Shown: positions 16,101-26,093 of the stretch, one piece after another
Position numbering within the stretch: the first letter of the stretch is position 1
How the letters are laid out: every line of letters begins with the position of its first letter
NCBI RefSeq assembly: GCF_027942865.1
Contig: NC_134507.1
Location: forward strand, 4,978,026 to 5,042,025
Source: Odontesthes bonariensis
Taxonomy: Eukaryota > Chordata > Actinopteri > Atheriniformes > Atherinopsidae
Direction: 5' to 3'
DNA: 64,000 nt
Made by a program: the position numbers and the translations under genes
The notes under the pieces: generated by a model
Seen by the model: only the letters and a program-made list of their open reading frames with translations
Database searches by the model: none
What the model was told of the DNA's origin: nothing

Positions 16101-17725
16101 GCAGGCTGGAGAGGTGTTCTGCGCCAGAGTCGCTGAGCGCGCAGGCATAAGAACAGAAAGTGACGGCGTCGATCAAGCGCTGATTTTTAACGTCCACTAA
16201 CAGTCCAAATGCACACAAAAAATCTGATCCTAAGAGGGGAACAGCGACTTTGGCAGTCACAAAGTCCCAGCCGAAGCATTGGCCGTCAAAACACATTTCA
16301 ACATGCCTTGTGCCGTATGTACGGATAGGGCTTCCATTGGCGGCTTCCATGGGGGGGCCGTGGGTGTCAGCCACCACGTCCACCTGTGAAGCAGGAAGTA
16401 GACTCCGCTGTGCCCCTGTGTCGCAGAGGAATCTCCGGCCGGAGATGGAGTCGTGGATGAAGAGCAGCCCGCCGGCATGGCCGACGCTCACGGCCACTAG
16501 TGAGCGCCGGCCTTGGCGTTTCCCGCTCCACTGAAGCTGCATGGAGAGCGGCATCGTTTGGCCTTGGGGCCAAACCTGGCATGGTAGTAGCACACACCTG
16601 AAGACTGCTGCCGACGCGGGGCTGCTGCTGCGATGAGCATGTGATCATCAGATATTTCTGATACAGCAACAGCACCAGCAGGAAGAAGGGCAGCTGCGCA
16701 GGGCTGTTGACTAGCCAGAAAACACTTGTCAGCCTCAGCAGCCAGTTCTCTACAATCAGTGCTGGCAGTGTTGGCCAAAGCAGCTCTCACATGAGCAGGC
16801 AGTTGGCGCAGGAAAAGGTGGAGGAAAAGGAAATCTGGCTTGTTGTCACCGAGCAGATCGAGCATTCGGTCCATTAGCTCTGAGGGCTTGCTGTCACCGA
16901 GCCCTTGAAGAGAGAAAAGCCTGCTAGCCCTCTCTGTGTCAGATAGTTCGAATGTTTTCAGTAAGTATTCTTTCAGAGTTTCATACTTTCTCGTCAGAGG
17001 AGGACGTTTAAGAAGGCTCACTACTCTCGATGCCGTAGAACTTCCGAGGGCAGATACCACATAGTAGTATTTCGTTTCGTCGGCCGTTATCTGACGCAAG
17101 GCAAACTGTGCCTCAGTCTGAGCGAACCAGGCAGAAGAAGACGATTCCCAGAATTCGGGGAGCTTGAGAGACACAGCGTTTGCGGTCATGGCGATCTGGA
17201 TACGTCCAGTAAACAAACGTCGGGGTCACCAGTGTGGAAGTTGCCTTTAGGCGAAAAGATGAGCTGAAAACTTCTCACATTAAGACTCTGTGAGTCGCGT
17301 TTATTAACTGTTCAAAAACTGACAGTTCCAACTGGTAGTTCCAACTGACAGTTCCAACTGACAGTTCCAACTGACAGCTCGCGCATCAACAGAACAGCTG
17401 TTATCATGAAACGTCACCGGATCTCTTAAAGAGACCGCAACTATTAAATGCATCATAACATTCAAGACAATGAACCGCACAACATTAAAGACGATGAACC
17501 AACAACATAACAGATAACAGAACACATATAAGAAAGTGAATTATGCCGTCAGTGTTGAGAGCACTACAGTGTGACCAATAATGATGCATTTAATGTTTCG
17601 TTTCGTTTTTTTCTTCGAAAACAAGCACTGTATGTGGCTTCTCGTGTTGCAGATACCAGTGGAAGAGAGATGAAGGGACAGTTGCCTTGCTTGTCATCCA
17701 AAATCCTGAGCGGAAGAGATCCTAG
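7124..17725 (+). CDS. haao: 3-hydroxyanthranilate 3,4-dioxygenase (10 coding exons)
   Basis: A cytosolic non-heme iron cupin enzyme that opens the ring of 3-hydroxyanthranilate in the kynurenine route to quinolinate and NAD. Exons: 7124-7212, 7395-7473, 8399-8482, 8666-8772, 10616-10705, 10801-10844, 10944-11089, 11963-12031, 12113-12195 and 17653-17725 (stop TAG). All introns are GT-AG and the phases fit, giving 864 nt and 287 aa (human 286 aa). Iron ligands are His50 and Glu56 (DYHIEEGEE) and His94 (PHSPQR); substrate residues Arg46, Arg98 and Glu108 are also present. The C-terminal cupin half (exons 7-10) is complete. The gene is intact although introns 4 and 9 carry transposons, and intron 9 (5457 bp) holds a full LTR retrotransposon in antisense. 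The kynureninase-like step enzymes are not nearby. Confidence 0.97.
7583..7598. repeat. Poly(C) tract
   Basis: A run of about 16 C in haao intron 2. A second run of 19 C lies at 8791-8809 in intron 4, just after exon 4. Confidence 0.9.
7886..8095. repeat. Decayed LINE-tail-like repeat in haao intron 2
   Basis: It contains ATATAGTGCCAATTCACA and several CAATTCAAT-type motifs, like the fish LINE 3' tails at 56031-56093 and 56522-56870. It is diverged and non-coding. Orientation and family are not certain. Confidence 0.45.
9221..9748. mobile_element. TTAA-flanked long-hairpin MITE, copy A (haao intron 4)
   Basis: Flanked by TTAA at 9217-9220 and 9749-9752. The ends are AGGGATAGTTCGCCTCTTTT and its reverse complement, and the inverted arms continue for at least 100 bp. 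Copy A has lost part of its left arm compared with copies B and C, so it is 528 bp. The middle has short GCAGACCGAAGT direct repeats. No transposase. The TTAA target and AGGG ends fit Kolobok or piggyBac superfamily derivatives; I cannot decide between them. Confidence 0.8.
12214..12871. mobile_element. TTAA-type long-hairpin MITE, copy B (haao intron 9)
   Basis: The same family as copy A. It is 658 bp, almost all of it two arms of roughly 280 bp that are reverse complements, joined by a loop of about 95 bp (12496-12590). The right flank is TTAA (12872-12875); the left flank is TCAA, a one-base change. The left end lies only 18 bp after the haao exon 9 splice donor at 12196. ORFs repeated in all copies are by-products of the arms, not genes. 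Confidence 0.8.
12975..13310 (-). repeat. CsRn1-like element 3' LTR
   Basis: 336 bp, the left LTR on the plus strand and the 3' LTR of the element. It holds a 13-bp tandem repeat with core AGTTCCAACT, four units, at 13063-13119. The same array is in the other LTR. Confidence 0.9.
13311..13325 (-). other. Polypurine tract of the CsRn1-like element
   Basis: On the minus strand, TTCTGGGGGGGCATG lies directly before the 3' LTR. This is the position and composition expected for the plus-strand primer. Confidence 0.6.
13357..16593 (-). CDS. Pol polyprotein (PR-RT-RH-IN) of the CsRn1-like element
   Basis: An open frame of 1078 codons with no internal stop. The frame begins at a GTG, and the first ATG is at 16554. 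It lies -1 relative to gag and overlaps it, which suggests expression by -1 frameshifting. Residues counted from 16593: protease DTGA at 58-61; reverse transcriptase with [12 protein letters not shown] near 291-302 and YLDD at 355-358; RNase H with TDASDYA at 505-511; integrase zinc finger His697, His701, Cys731, Cys734; catalytic Asp763, Asp822, Glu858 (DD35E spacing). One unusual residue is Pro in AVGAVPEQ of RNase H, where Leu is common. The enzymes convert element RNA to DNA and integrate it. Confidence 0.93.
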   Translation of the reverse strand: MLLPCQVWPQGQTMPLSMQLQWSGKRQGRRSLVAVSVGHAGGLLFIHDSISGRRFLCDTGAQRSLLPASQVDVVADTHGPPMEAANGSPIRTYGTRHVEMCFDGQCFGWDFVTAKVAVPLLGSDFLCAFGLLVDVKNQRLIDAVTFCSYACALSDSGAEHLSSLLSVTDSFQRLLAEFPALTQPTFSSSTAKHGVEHHIDTTGPPVYARARRLEPNKLAVAKTEFESMERLGIVRRSNSPWASPLHLVPKPGGGWRPCGDYRRLNDATTPDRYPVPHIQDFSAHLAGKVMFSKVDLIRGYHQVPVHPRDIPKTAVITPFGLFEFLRTPFGLKNAAQTFQRLMDSVLRDLPFLFVYLDDILVASSSPPEHLSHLRTLFERLTDHGLIINPAKCEFGRSTIDFLGHRVTKDGVVPLPSKVEAITTFPCPVTVRALQEFLGMVNFYHRFLPRAAQTMRPLYEALKGAKPKHTVDWNPERDKAFVDAKTALAKAAMLAHPASSAPIPLTTDASDYAVGAVPEQWVGKAWQPLAFFSRQLRPSERKYSTFDRELLGVYLAIRHFRSLLEGRQFTVFVDHKPLTFAMSKVTQPWSGRQQRQLTYISEFTTDIAHLSGKHNQVADCLSRAVARAVHLGLDYGSMATEQATDPDVQACRSSATGLQLQDVAFDDAGTTLLCDISMGSPRPVVPAKWRRPVFDAIHSLSHPGTKASQWLVAAKFVWHGLKKDVRDWANTCVECQRAKVHRHTKAPLEQFQVPERRFDHINIDLVGPLPPSQGYTHVLTMVDRTTRWAEAVPLSSTTSADVARAFIGTWVSRFGAPSDISSDRGAQFTSELWNAVAGSLGVKLHRTTAYHPQSNGLCERFHRSMKASLRASLKDSSWADKLPWVMLGIRTAPKEDLQASSAELVYGQPLRVPGDFVPSTTTPWSATLQRSSLLDDAKLFAPLATSCHGLPNSHVPSGLQSAGYVFIRVDGHRGPLRPPYEGPFRVVETGDKHFVVDIGGKPECISVDRLKPTHLDLARPVELAQPPKRGRPLTRPPLSVPPAPRPCRRGAPQTATEGAVPHSQIRWSRTGHLIRPPRR
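16497..17189 (-). CDS. Gag of the CsRn1-like element
   Basis: 230 aa from the first ATG (17189, MTANAV) to the stop at 16497. The frame is open further upstream but without an ATG. The body is a typical Ty3 capsid region ([17 protein letters not shown], then [20 protein letters not shown]). Near the C-terminus is a C-H-C-C motif with Cys200, His203, Cys213 and Cys217, in place of the usual CCHC knuckle. It overlaps the pol frame by about 100 bp, and pol is in the -1 frame. Gag forms the particle that packages the element RNA. Confidence 0.85.
   Translation of the reverse strand: MTANAVSLKLPEFWESSSSAWFAQTEAQFALRQITADETKYYYVVSALGSSTASRVVSLLKRPPLTRKYETLKEYLLKTFELSDTERASRLFSLQGLGDSKPSELMDRMLDLLGDNKPDFLFLHLFLRQLPAHVRAALANTASTDCRELAAEADKCFLASQQPCAAALLPAGAVAVSEISDDHMLIAAAAPRRQQSSGVCYYHARFGPKAKRCRSPCSFSGAGNAKAGAH
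17217..17231 (-). other. Primer-binding site matching tRNA-Trp
   Basis: On the minus strand, one base after the 5' LTR, the sequence is TGGTGACCCCGACGT. This is complementary to the 3' end of eukaryotic tRNA-Trp including CCA. The match runs 15 bases and then breaks. Confidence 0.85.
17233..17568 (-). repeat. CsRn1-like element 5' LTR
   Basis: 336 bp, about 99% identical to 12975-13310 by eye: one change in GAGCTGAAAA against GAGCCGAAAA and two in ACTGTTCAAA against ACTGACCAAA. Confidence 0.9.
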
Positions 17726-18442
17726 TTATCAGCTCGCATGAAAATCGGCTCCATATTTGGAGGAGGCCTTAACTCTTCACAGAGAGATGTTCATTTAAAT
17801 GTATTGTCCTGAAACACAATAAGTTCTGTAACAGCTGCTCTAATCGGGGTTTGGTGTAATTGTTGCTGAACGTGAGCATTATGCCGTCTCAGTGTTAATG
17901 AGCAGACGATGCATTTGAAACTATTCCAACATTTATTTTGTCATTGCATGTCACTACATGTACATATAATTAGAAGAAAATTAAATACAAATATGTGACC
18001 CATTTGTGAGTCTTTGTTTTTTTTTGCATGTCCTCTGTGACAGACAATACAATCGAGTTAAAACTTTTCTTCATACTCAGCCTCCTTGAAGTTGGAAACA
18101 TGGTGGAATAACACAAGATTAAACTTGTACCAGGTATGCAACCCAGTTGCCAGATGAAAACAATGCTTTGCACCGACAGCTTCCCAGATCTTTACTTAAG
18201 GGGCCTTTTCCTGGGAAATGATTCAGGTGGAGTCTGAGCTAATACATCTGTTCACATCCAAAAATGTACTTTCCTGCACACATTTGTTCACTTCAGTGAG
18301 GGGAAACACATTGGCATTTTTTTCAATTTTTTTAATGTGATACTTTAAAACACAGTAGTGTGGCATTTCTTTCAATAAACAATAATATAAGTGTTTTGTG
18401 GGTGGTGTTGGAAGCATATAGCTTGATGATCATGTTTTTATT
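17726..18442. other. Convergent 3' region of haao and the TMEM229 gene
   Basis: No coding sequence. It holds the 3' untranslated regions of the two tail-to-tail genes. A minus-strand AATAAA (TTTATT at 17932-17937) is a candidate poly(A) signal for the TMEM229 gene. ATTAAA at 17971-17976 is a possible signal for haao, so the two transcripts may overlap. Confidence 0.5.
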
Positions 18443-18922
18443 TCAGTTGTGCAATCTTATCCTTCGAGTATTCTTGATTACATACTGCTCTGCTATAAAT
18501 GCTGCCACAGCCCAGGGCAGCGCATACTCGAGAGTCACCAGCCCTGCCAGATTGTACCGATAACCCGAGTAATCCCAGGGACAGGCCCCCAGCAGCCGCA
18601 GCCCAGCACCCCAGCTGAACTCCCACAGGTAGATGAAGAGAGTGTAGGCCGTCAGTCTCGCAGGCAACGGGTGATGCTGAGCCAGCAGCAGGGCGCTCAG
18701 ACCCTCCATTAGGTAGATTGCAGTGGCGTACATAGGCAGGGCCCAGAGGCTGCTGTGACCCGCCAGTCTTCTGTCCTGGGTGCTGAACCAGTCACACACA
18801 GCAGTGAAGGCCACCTCACAGAGGCAGCCGTGCAGAGCATACACATAGAGTCGAACTAAGGCGGAGACTGGCTGAATGGGGCTACTGAGCAGCACTTCAT
18901 CTTCAACACCAATCCCTGCCAT
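18443..18922 (-). CDS. TMEM229-family multi-pass membrane protein
   Basis: 159 aa if it starts at the ATG at 18922 (MAGIGVEDEV). It matches the TMEM229A/B family in motif order: LYVYALHGCLCEVAFTA at 25-41, SLWALPMY at 58-65, TLFIYLWEF at 94-102, ACPWDYS at 113-119, GLVTLEYALPW at 127-137 and a basic C-terminus. Several hydrophobic segments suggest four membrane passes. The family has no established biochemical function. The sequence before the ATG is pyrimidine-rich and ends TGGCAG, so this block could instead be a downstream exon starting near 18915, with the true start upstream. It diverges from TMEM229B, so I give no symbol. It is convergent with haao. Confidence 0.8.
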   Translation of the reverse strand: MAGIGVEDEVLLSSPIQPVSALVRLYVYALHGCLCEVAFTAVCDWFSTQDRRLAGHSSLWALPMYATAIYLMEGLSALLLAQHHPLPARLTAYTLFIYLWEFSWGAGLRLLGACPWDYSGYRYNLAGLVTLEYALPWAVAAFIAEQYVIKNTRRIRLHN

Positions 18923-19223
18923 AAAGAAAAATAAATGACAATTTTGGCCCATTTGTGTTTTTTTTTTGTTTTTTTTCCCAAATAAGATATTTAGTACGGT
19001 CACAAAATGTCATGCGATGGCAAGCAGTTTTAAGAAAATAGTGCCATGTTTCATTTATGTTTTCTGATAGAACACAACTGTATGTAAGCACTCAATACAA
19101 ATACATTCACTATACAGACACATACGCTCGATATATAAAAATACATATATTTTTACCAGAAAGGTGTTTGCTGCACAAACTTTATGGAATGGGAGAGACA
19201 TTCATTGATGATCGGTCAGTTAT

Positions 19224-19749
19224 ACACTGCAAAAAATAGGGGTCTTCAAACAAGATAAAAAACACTAAAACTAAGGGAAAAGGGACTCAAAACAAGTGAA
19301 AAAATCTGTCCATGCAGCAAGATAATTTGACTTGGCAAGATTTCTTAAATTAAGATTGTAGGAGTCTTGTTTCTAGATTGAACAAAGGCAGTTTTGTGAA
19401 CAAACATTTGTCATATGCTTCAAATCCAAGGAATAAAGTGTGTTTTCAGATATTTTCTGTTTGACTCTTGAATCAAGCATGTTGAGTTTGTTATTGAATC
19501 TTAAAACAAGATTTAATTTGATGAGACTTTGGAGGAGAAACGTGATACATCTCATTTCAAGTGTTAATTGTCTCATTTTATGATTCCCTGCCTGTTTGAG
19601 ACAAAAAAGTTAAGTTTTGCTTGATATAAGATTATACTGTTAAGTTGAAGACTTAAAAGAAGAAATTAATTCTTAAAACAAGAAAAAATATCTACCACTT
19701 CTAAATGTAAGGTTTTTTTTCTTGGTAAAAACCAAATAGTTTGCAGTGT
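19224..19749. mobile_element. Non-autonomous DNA transposon with ACACTGCAAA ends
   Basis: It begins ACACTGCAAAAAAT and ends AGTTTGCAGTGT, terminal inverted repeats of about 10-12 bp. The 526-bp interior is AT-rich, with segments such as TCTTAAAACAAGA typical of a common teleost MITE. The ORFs inside are not convincing. A target-site duplication could not be fixed. Confidence 0.6.
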
Positions 19750-20416
19750 ATGAGGGTAAAAAGTCGCCATATTCTAAAGAACAAGTGTGTCCTAGCCCTG
19801 AAAAGTCCATTTTCAGAGTTTGCCCAAAATACATTTATCATTTTCCACGGGAAAAGAAATCCCATGAATTTTGGATGAAGCATTACAGATCATCTGCCAA
19901 AAATCTCGGCCACTTCAGTGCCAGGTGGAATGAATAAAGGTGCCCGCTACTGAACCACATCAAAGACTGCGGACACAGTTCTGCTAGTCCGCTAAGCTAA
20001 AGACAAAAATAGCTTTTTTGTGCACAATTTTTCTATTTCTGTTTTTCAATTTTATTTCATGTAACGAATGGAATTACTGATGTGACGGATTTCTAAAAAA
20101 ATTCAGCAAACAATAAACAATCTAAGTTTTTTTTCCTGTGAATTTTTCCTGCTGTCTTCTCCTCAAACGGACACATTCTATAGTATAAGTCCGTACAATG
20201 TAACTGGAAAAACACTCACACACATTTTGTTCTCTTTCATGAACGTAAAACATGGTGATAAAAGAAAGGATTTAATTTGGAAACTGCTGCACCAACACAG
20301 CTCTCCAATAGAAACAAATTACATTTTGTGCTGGATAGAATTAGCATTTCAGACATTATTTTTTTATTAAAAATCATATTTTAAGCTCTTGATAATGAAA
20401 TTCTCTGGTATCCATG
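19750..20416. other. Intergenic, no gene seen
   Basis: AT-rich unique-looking sequence between a MITE and a short tandem repeat. Nothing coding was recognised on either strand. Confidence 0.5.
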
Positions 20417-20585
20417 TATATCTGTCATAATAGATTATATTTAACACTATGTTTTATGTGTATCTGTAATGTATATCTGTAATAATAGATTAAACATTAT
20501 GTTTTCTGTGTATCTGTAATTTATATCTGTAATAATAGATTAGATTAAACACTATGTTTTATGTGTATCTGTAATGTGTATCTGT
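20417..20585. repeat. Short tandem repeat, 50-55-bp unit, about three copies
   Basis: Units start TATATCTGTAATAATAGATT and end TGTGTATCTGTAAT, at 20417-20471, 20472-20521 and 20522-20576, with a partial fourth. Copies differ by small indels. Confidence 0.85.
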
Positions 20586-23235
20586 CTTTGCTCCAATTGT
20601 TAAACAGTGGCTGACAAAAAGGTGGATTAAATTTTGATCAGAATTTCACCGGCAGTATTCGTTTTATTATTCGTCGGAGTTTTCCTCCCTTCATTACGCT
20701 TCCGGAGTGCAGCTTGCACATTCCACTTTTGTTTCTCATTCACGGGAGACACAGGATTAGCAGTCTAATAGCCCTACTTAACAAGGCTTGGAAAATCTTC
20801 AGTGGGTTTTCACTCTGAACTAGAAAACAAAGTCATTTATCCACGCTTATCTGCTCGGTGACTTCTGCTGCAAATGATTTCTCCTCAGACAGCAATGCAA
20901 AAAAACTATAGCTTACCACTAGCACTAAACTCAACTCCATTATCAAATTATTAAACTCACTGCAATAAAAAAAAAAGATGGAAAGACAACAAATGGCACC
21001 TGGAGCGTTGAAGCATTATAAACTATTTTAAAATCAGATTAATGATAATAACTCTCACCTCTGTCATTCGTCCCCCGAGCGCTCACTGTTAGTTTTCTCT
21101 CCCTCATCCCTGGTCAGTATATGGGTCTCTGTACCTTTGTAATCCCTCTGCTTCCTTATGTGTGTGTGTGTGTGTGTGGATCTTAGGCTAAACATTAAGC
21201 TGTTCCATGTTATCAGAGTGAGACGGTGATGTCTCTGTCAGAGGATAAAACCATGAACTAAGGAACGAATGATCCAGGCACCAAACCTGGACCCCCTGAG
21301 GAAAAAGTGTGCATGTGTATTGATTCAATTGGGCCTGCATGAATGTTCTCTTTCAGGCATACAGTGAGTGTGCAAATAAGTTTATTGATGTGGTGTCAAA
21401 GGCAAACTTGACAGTTTGTATTAGACACAGAAGTTCTGTATAACACTGTAGATGAGTCACGTGGGTCATATTGGGGGTTATCAGTGAGCCACAATACATG
21501 GGTGTGTAAGCAGGAGCAGCTTGTCAAACATATGCATGTATTGATAGGCAGATGTAACTGCTCTGACGCTCCATTTAAATCACTCTTTTTAAATTTACAC
21601 TGGTTATACTTTCCCAAACTGAAACAAACCTGAAAAACTGTGATCATCCTGCCATTAAAAACGCTACTCTGAAGAAAATATGGAGCATGCTTGTCAATAT
21701 CTCCCACACAGTAATCTGGCAAAGGCCAGAGTATTTTTGTTTACATCTTAGTATAAATACATCATATCATACTTGAGGTTCTCCTTTCAGTGGGAGCCTC
21801 TACAAAAAAGCTGCTAAATGCATCTGTTGCCTCCTGAGTTTTTCAGTTGATTTTCATCTCCAACATTTCATTAACACCTATAAGATCAGATTTCGTGTTG
21901 AAGTCCTTTCATATACTTGTGCTAAATTAACACTTAGTACGTAATGAAAGAGGCTCAGAAGCTTTAAAATCCCTGCACATTTCAATCGATGAGTGAATGA
22001 AACACTGTGCTGAGCGCGTTGCAAAACGGTGTTTTCATGAAAGTTGATCATATTTGCAAATTCACATTTCTGCTCCTATCAGTATGAAATGTAATCCTTT
22101 AAGTTTTCTTCAATACTTCAATGGATTCCCTCAGCTGTACTTTTTGTTTAGGCTAATGAGCGTTTGTTAGCGTGCAATCAAATTAATCACACACACACCT
22201 CACCCCACTCCTGTTTGCATAAATAAATCCTATCTCAGCTGCTACAATATCAATAGACTAATTAGTTTTGTCCAGCTATAGCTTTTATTTCTGATATTTT
22301 ATGTTATCAAATGGACAGACATAATAATATTTCATCTTCCTCTCAATAATCCCCACTACCTTTTCTAAATATAAATATATAAGAGTCAGCTCTAAGAAAG
22401 CTGTCACCACACACACACACACACCATCAAAGGGGCTGCAGATTCGCAGTAGTTTCGCACTTGTATTGCATATAGTGTGGCCATAAAGTGTCTCTAAGAG
22501 CAGGTGTTGACGTTTTGTGTTTGTTCTGTGTGTACTACCATAAAACAGTTGGTCTGATAGCAGACCTCTCGATCAGAGTCCAGTGAGTCCAACAAACACA
22601 TCTGTGGGCCAATGAAAGGGAACTGAACTGCTGTCAGGAAGTCAGTGACCATTAGGTTACTGAGCCACAAAGGTTGGACGGTGTTGAACATCGTGGCTCT
22701 GTGTGTGATGCTTCGTTGTGTACGTAGCTGTTCCCAAAGAATGTTTGGTTAGAGAAATTAGGATTCTCCCTGTTGCAAAAGTGGTGGCTTGTTGCTTTTG
22801 TATGCTTCTGTGTACCGTGTTGGAGTTGTTCTGTTATACTGAACCAAATGCAACCAAATTAAATTCAAATTAACTACGAGAGAACATGGATGGATGACAT
22901 GAAAGTTTGTGAACAGAAGCTAACGGTGAGATGAGATGCAATGAGGTCCGACAGGAAGCATCAAGAAAAAAAATACATAACGTAACTTGAATTAATTAGA
23001 ATAGGGGCTGACCTCTGACCATAAATAGAATAAGAAAGTATATGAGAGATGATTAGTTGCATGAAGATTGAGTAAAATTGGGCAGAGCTGGATTAAGTGA
23101 AGTGAGTTAAATTCTAATCTAAGAGTTTCCTCAGTTATCCATCCTTACCAGTGTGAGAACATGTCAAATATGATTTTACCAGAATACAGGTGTGTATCAA
23201 ACAGCAAAAATGATCAGTTAGGTGTCACTTCAAGT
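20586..23235. other. Intergenic, no gene seen
   Basis: No recognisable coding sequence. It contains short TG (21163-21178) and CA (22409-22424) microsatellites and scattered AT-rich tracts. ORFs of 60-110 codons have no recognisable domains and are ended by ordinary stops. Confidence 0.5.
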
Positions 23236-23541
23236 CAGTTCAATACAATGTTGCTTATATAGTATAGTAATTCACAACAAAAAATAATATTGAGTCACTC
23301 AATTTGTAAAGACGCAGTCAAATTAGAATGCAATTGAATCCAGACAAAACTCATACTGGCAGCTGGTTCCACAAGAGAGAGACCTGATAACTGAAAGCTC
23401 TGACTCTCATACTACTTTTAGAAACTCTAGAAACCACAAGTAAGCCTGCTCCCAGAGAGCAAAGTTCTTGGTTGGGAAAATACTGAACCATGAGGTCTTT
23501 AAGATATGATGGAGCCTGGTTATTAAGAGCTTTACACACCA
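23236..23541 (-). mobile_element. L2/CR1-type LINE, C-terminal fragment
   Basis: The minus strand reads VCKALNNQAPSYLKDL, then SLGAGLLVVSR, then VRAFSYQVSLLWNQLP. This is the usual end of L2-like reverse transcriptase ORFs. The copy is broken off at 23541 by a Tc1-type insertion and lacks the polymerase. Confidence 0.7.
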
Positions 23542-24475
23542 TATTGCCAAAAGTATTAACTCATCCATCCAAATAACTAAATTCAGGTGTTCCATCGCTT
23601 CCATGGCCCCAGGTGTATAAATTCAAGCACCTAGGCATGCAGACTGCTTCTACAAACATTTGTGAAAGCATCTGCTGAGGCGCATAGTGCGCAGAGGTCG
23701 CCAACTTTCTGAAGTGTCAATCGCTATAGACCTCCAAACTTCATGTGGCCTTCAGATTAGCTCAAGAACAGTGCGTAGAGAGATTCATGGAATGTGTTAA
23801 CATGGCCGAGCAGCTGCATACAGCAGTGGACTGTATGGACGAGTCTGGGTTTGGCGGTTGCCAGGAGAACGGTACTTGTCTGACTGCATTGTGCCAAGTG
23901 TAAAGTTTGGTGGAGGGGGGATTATAATGTGGGGTGGAGGGGGGATTATAATGTGGGGTTGTTTTTCAGGAGCTGGGCTTGGCCCCTTAGTTACAGTGAA
24001 AGGAACTCTGAATGCTTCAGCATACCGAGAGATTTTGGACGATTTCATGCTCCCAACTTTGTGGAAACAGTTTGAGGATGGCCCCTTCCTGTTCAAATAT
24101 GGACCAGTGCGCAAAGCAAGGTCCATAAAGACATGGATGGATGAGCGAGTTTGGTGTGGAAGAACCTGACTGGCCTGCACAGAGTCCTGACCTCAACCTG
24201 ATAGAACACCTTTGGGATGAATTAGAGCAGAGACTGCGAGCCAGGCCTTCTGTCCAACATCAGTGTCTGACCTCACAGATGTGCTTCTGGAAGAATGGGC
24301 AAAAATTCCCATAAACACTCCTAAACCTTGTGGAAAGCTTGCTTTGAAGAGTTAAAGCTGTTAAAGGTGCAAAGGGTGGGCCGAAGTCATATTAAATGGA
24401 TTATGGATTAAGAATGGGATGTCACTTAATTCATATGCGTTTTAAAGGCAGATAAATGAATACTTTTGGCAATAT
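23542..24475 (+). pseudogene. Decayed Tc1/mariner transposon with broken transposase
   Basis: The ends are inverted repeats TATTGCCAAAAGTATT and AATACTTTTGGCAATA. Coding remains on the plus strand (about 23840-24330) read [41 protein letters not shown] and then, in another frame, the SPDLNLIEHLWDEL region of Tc1 transposases. The N-terminal DNA-binding part is fragmentary and there are frameshifts, so it cannot be active. A 24-bp stretch (GTGGAGGGGGGATTATAATG plus GGG) is tandemly duplicated at 23910-23957. It interrupts an L2 fragment on its left. Confidence 0.8.
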
Positions 24476-24546
24476 AATATATATATATATTTGGCTATGT
24501 AAGTAGAAGGATCTTGAATTATTTCTGGATTAAAAGGGGAGCCAAT

Positions 24547-24633
24547 GGGTGGTTGGTGGCGTAGTGGGTTAAGCAGGCGCCCCATGTACAGAGTTCTCGC
24601 TGCAGCTACAGCTGGCCCCGGTTCGAGTCCCAC
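24547..24633 (+). mobile_element. tRNA-derived SINE head (truncated)
   Basis: It contains a box A-like GTGGCGTAGTGGGTTAAGC and a box B GGTTCGAGTCC, the two internal RNA polymerase III promoter elements, with the spacing of a tRNA-like SINE head. It stops where the next LINE tail begins, so it was probably cut by that insertion. Confidence 0.6.
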
Positions 24634-26093
24634 ATCAAATCAAATCAAACTTTATTTATTTAGCACCTTTCATACTGAAAAGCAGCACAAAGTGCTTTAC
24701 ATAATAAAATCAATAATCAAATCAATTCATGCATAAACTCACACACAACATCATACTGCACACATACCACCCCCCAACATGAGCAACATCAATATCAACA
24801 ACAATCAACATTAAAATCTGGCTTGACGCTGAAGTGAGGAAACGGTATCTTGGGGATCTGTCCACACCGGGAGCCAGCCCACCAATGACCACAGAGGCCG
24901 CCACCACGGGGAACCGCCCAGATCAGTGCAGGCCGGCATCCACATCCCAGCCAGGGCCAGGATCCCCCTGCCACCCCGAACCAGGGCGATCTCCACAGCA
25001 ATGACCCCACAGACCGAGTGGGCATAGTCCCCGGTGTGGAAGATCCCCATGAGGAAAAACACTGGATAAATAAGTGTATAATAAGTATATAATAAAATAA
25101 TTTAAAAAATAATAATAAATAAATAAATAGATATTTTAAATAATGGATGAATAGATAAAAGTAAACTAAAACAAAACAAACAAAAATAATTAAATAAACA
25201 AATAAAATAATATATATAATAAATACATAAATAAATAAAATAAATTCAGCTGTGAGCTAAACTAAAAAGGTAGGTCTTGACCAGAGGTACCAGAGGACCT
25301 CAGGGTCCGCGAGGGCTCATAATTTAAAAGCAGATCAGATAGATAAGAAGGCCCAAGACCATTAAGACATTTACAAACAACTAAAAGAACCTTAAAATCA
25401 ATCCTGAAATGCATGGGGAGCCAATGCAGCGATTTTAAAACTGGTGTAATGTGTTCCCGCGTGCAGCTGAATTCTGTATTAATTGTAGGCAGTAAATACT
25501 TTTTTTTGGAAGACCAGAAAGCAGGGCATTACAATAATCTATTCTACTAGAAATAAAAGCATGCATCAGCACCTCCGTGCTGGCAAGAGAGAAATGGGCG
25601 GACTCTGGCAATATTTTTAAGATGATAAAATCCTGTCTTTGTTACATTTCTAACATGTTGGATAAAATCCAGCTCAGAGTCAAAAAGAACACCCAGATTT
25701 TTTACATGTTGAGAAGATTTAAAGTTTTGTAGTTTGGGTAAAATTATCTCTTTCTTGTCTTCAGGACCAATAATTAAAACTTCAGTCTTGCCCTGGTTGA
25801 GCTGTAAGAAACTCTCTGCCATCCATGACTCTAAAATACAGTTTAAAAGAACGTTAACGGGTTCTAGGTCATCAGGAGACACGGCAATGTAAAGCTGTGT
25901 ATCATCAGCATAGCTGTGAAAACTAATGCCATGTCTCCTGATGACATCCCCAAGTGGCAACATGTACAGATTAAAAAGCAATGGGCCTAAAATTGATCCT
26001 TGGGGAACCCCACACTTGATTTTATGAATTCTTGAGGAGCATGTATCCATACTTATAAAAAACTGTCGATCTGTGAGAAAGGAGTAAAACCAT
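24634..26093 (-). mobile_element. L2 LINE, 3' half (left part of a split copy)
   Basis: The 3' end is at 24634, with an ATTTGATTTGATG-like tail and CTTTATTTATTTAGCACC. The 3' untranslated region includes a GC-rich block (24820-25060). The coding part (26050-25547) reads KCGVPQGSILGPLLFNLY, SFHSYADDTQLY and VKNLGVLFDSELDF, the palm core of L2 reverse transcriptase with the YADD catalytic pair. Reading stops at 26093, where the Gypsy element is inserted, and resumes at 34746. Confidence 0.8.

Larger units (their letters stand above)
12975..17568 (-). mobile_element. CsRn1-like Ty3/Gypsy LTR retrotransposon, full length
   Basis: 4594 bp, inserted antisense in haao intron 9. It has two 336-bp LTRs starting TG and ending CA, and a 4-bp target duplication GTGT (12971-12974 and 17569-17572). 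Order on the minus strand: 5' LTR, tRNA-Trp primer site, gag, pol (protease, RT, RNase H, integrase), polypurine tract, 3' LTR. The Gag zinc motif of the C-H-C-C type and the tRNA-Trp primer are established traits of the CsRn1 family. No env. I counted about three differences between the LTRs, so the insertion is recent, and the ORFs look intact. It is more GC-rich than the flanking intron. Confidence 0.9.

Noticed and set aside
13381..16534. Many plus-strand ORFs of 60-113 codons
   Set aside because: Antisense shadows of the CsRn1-type pol gene in GC-rich sequence.
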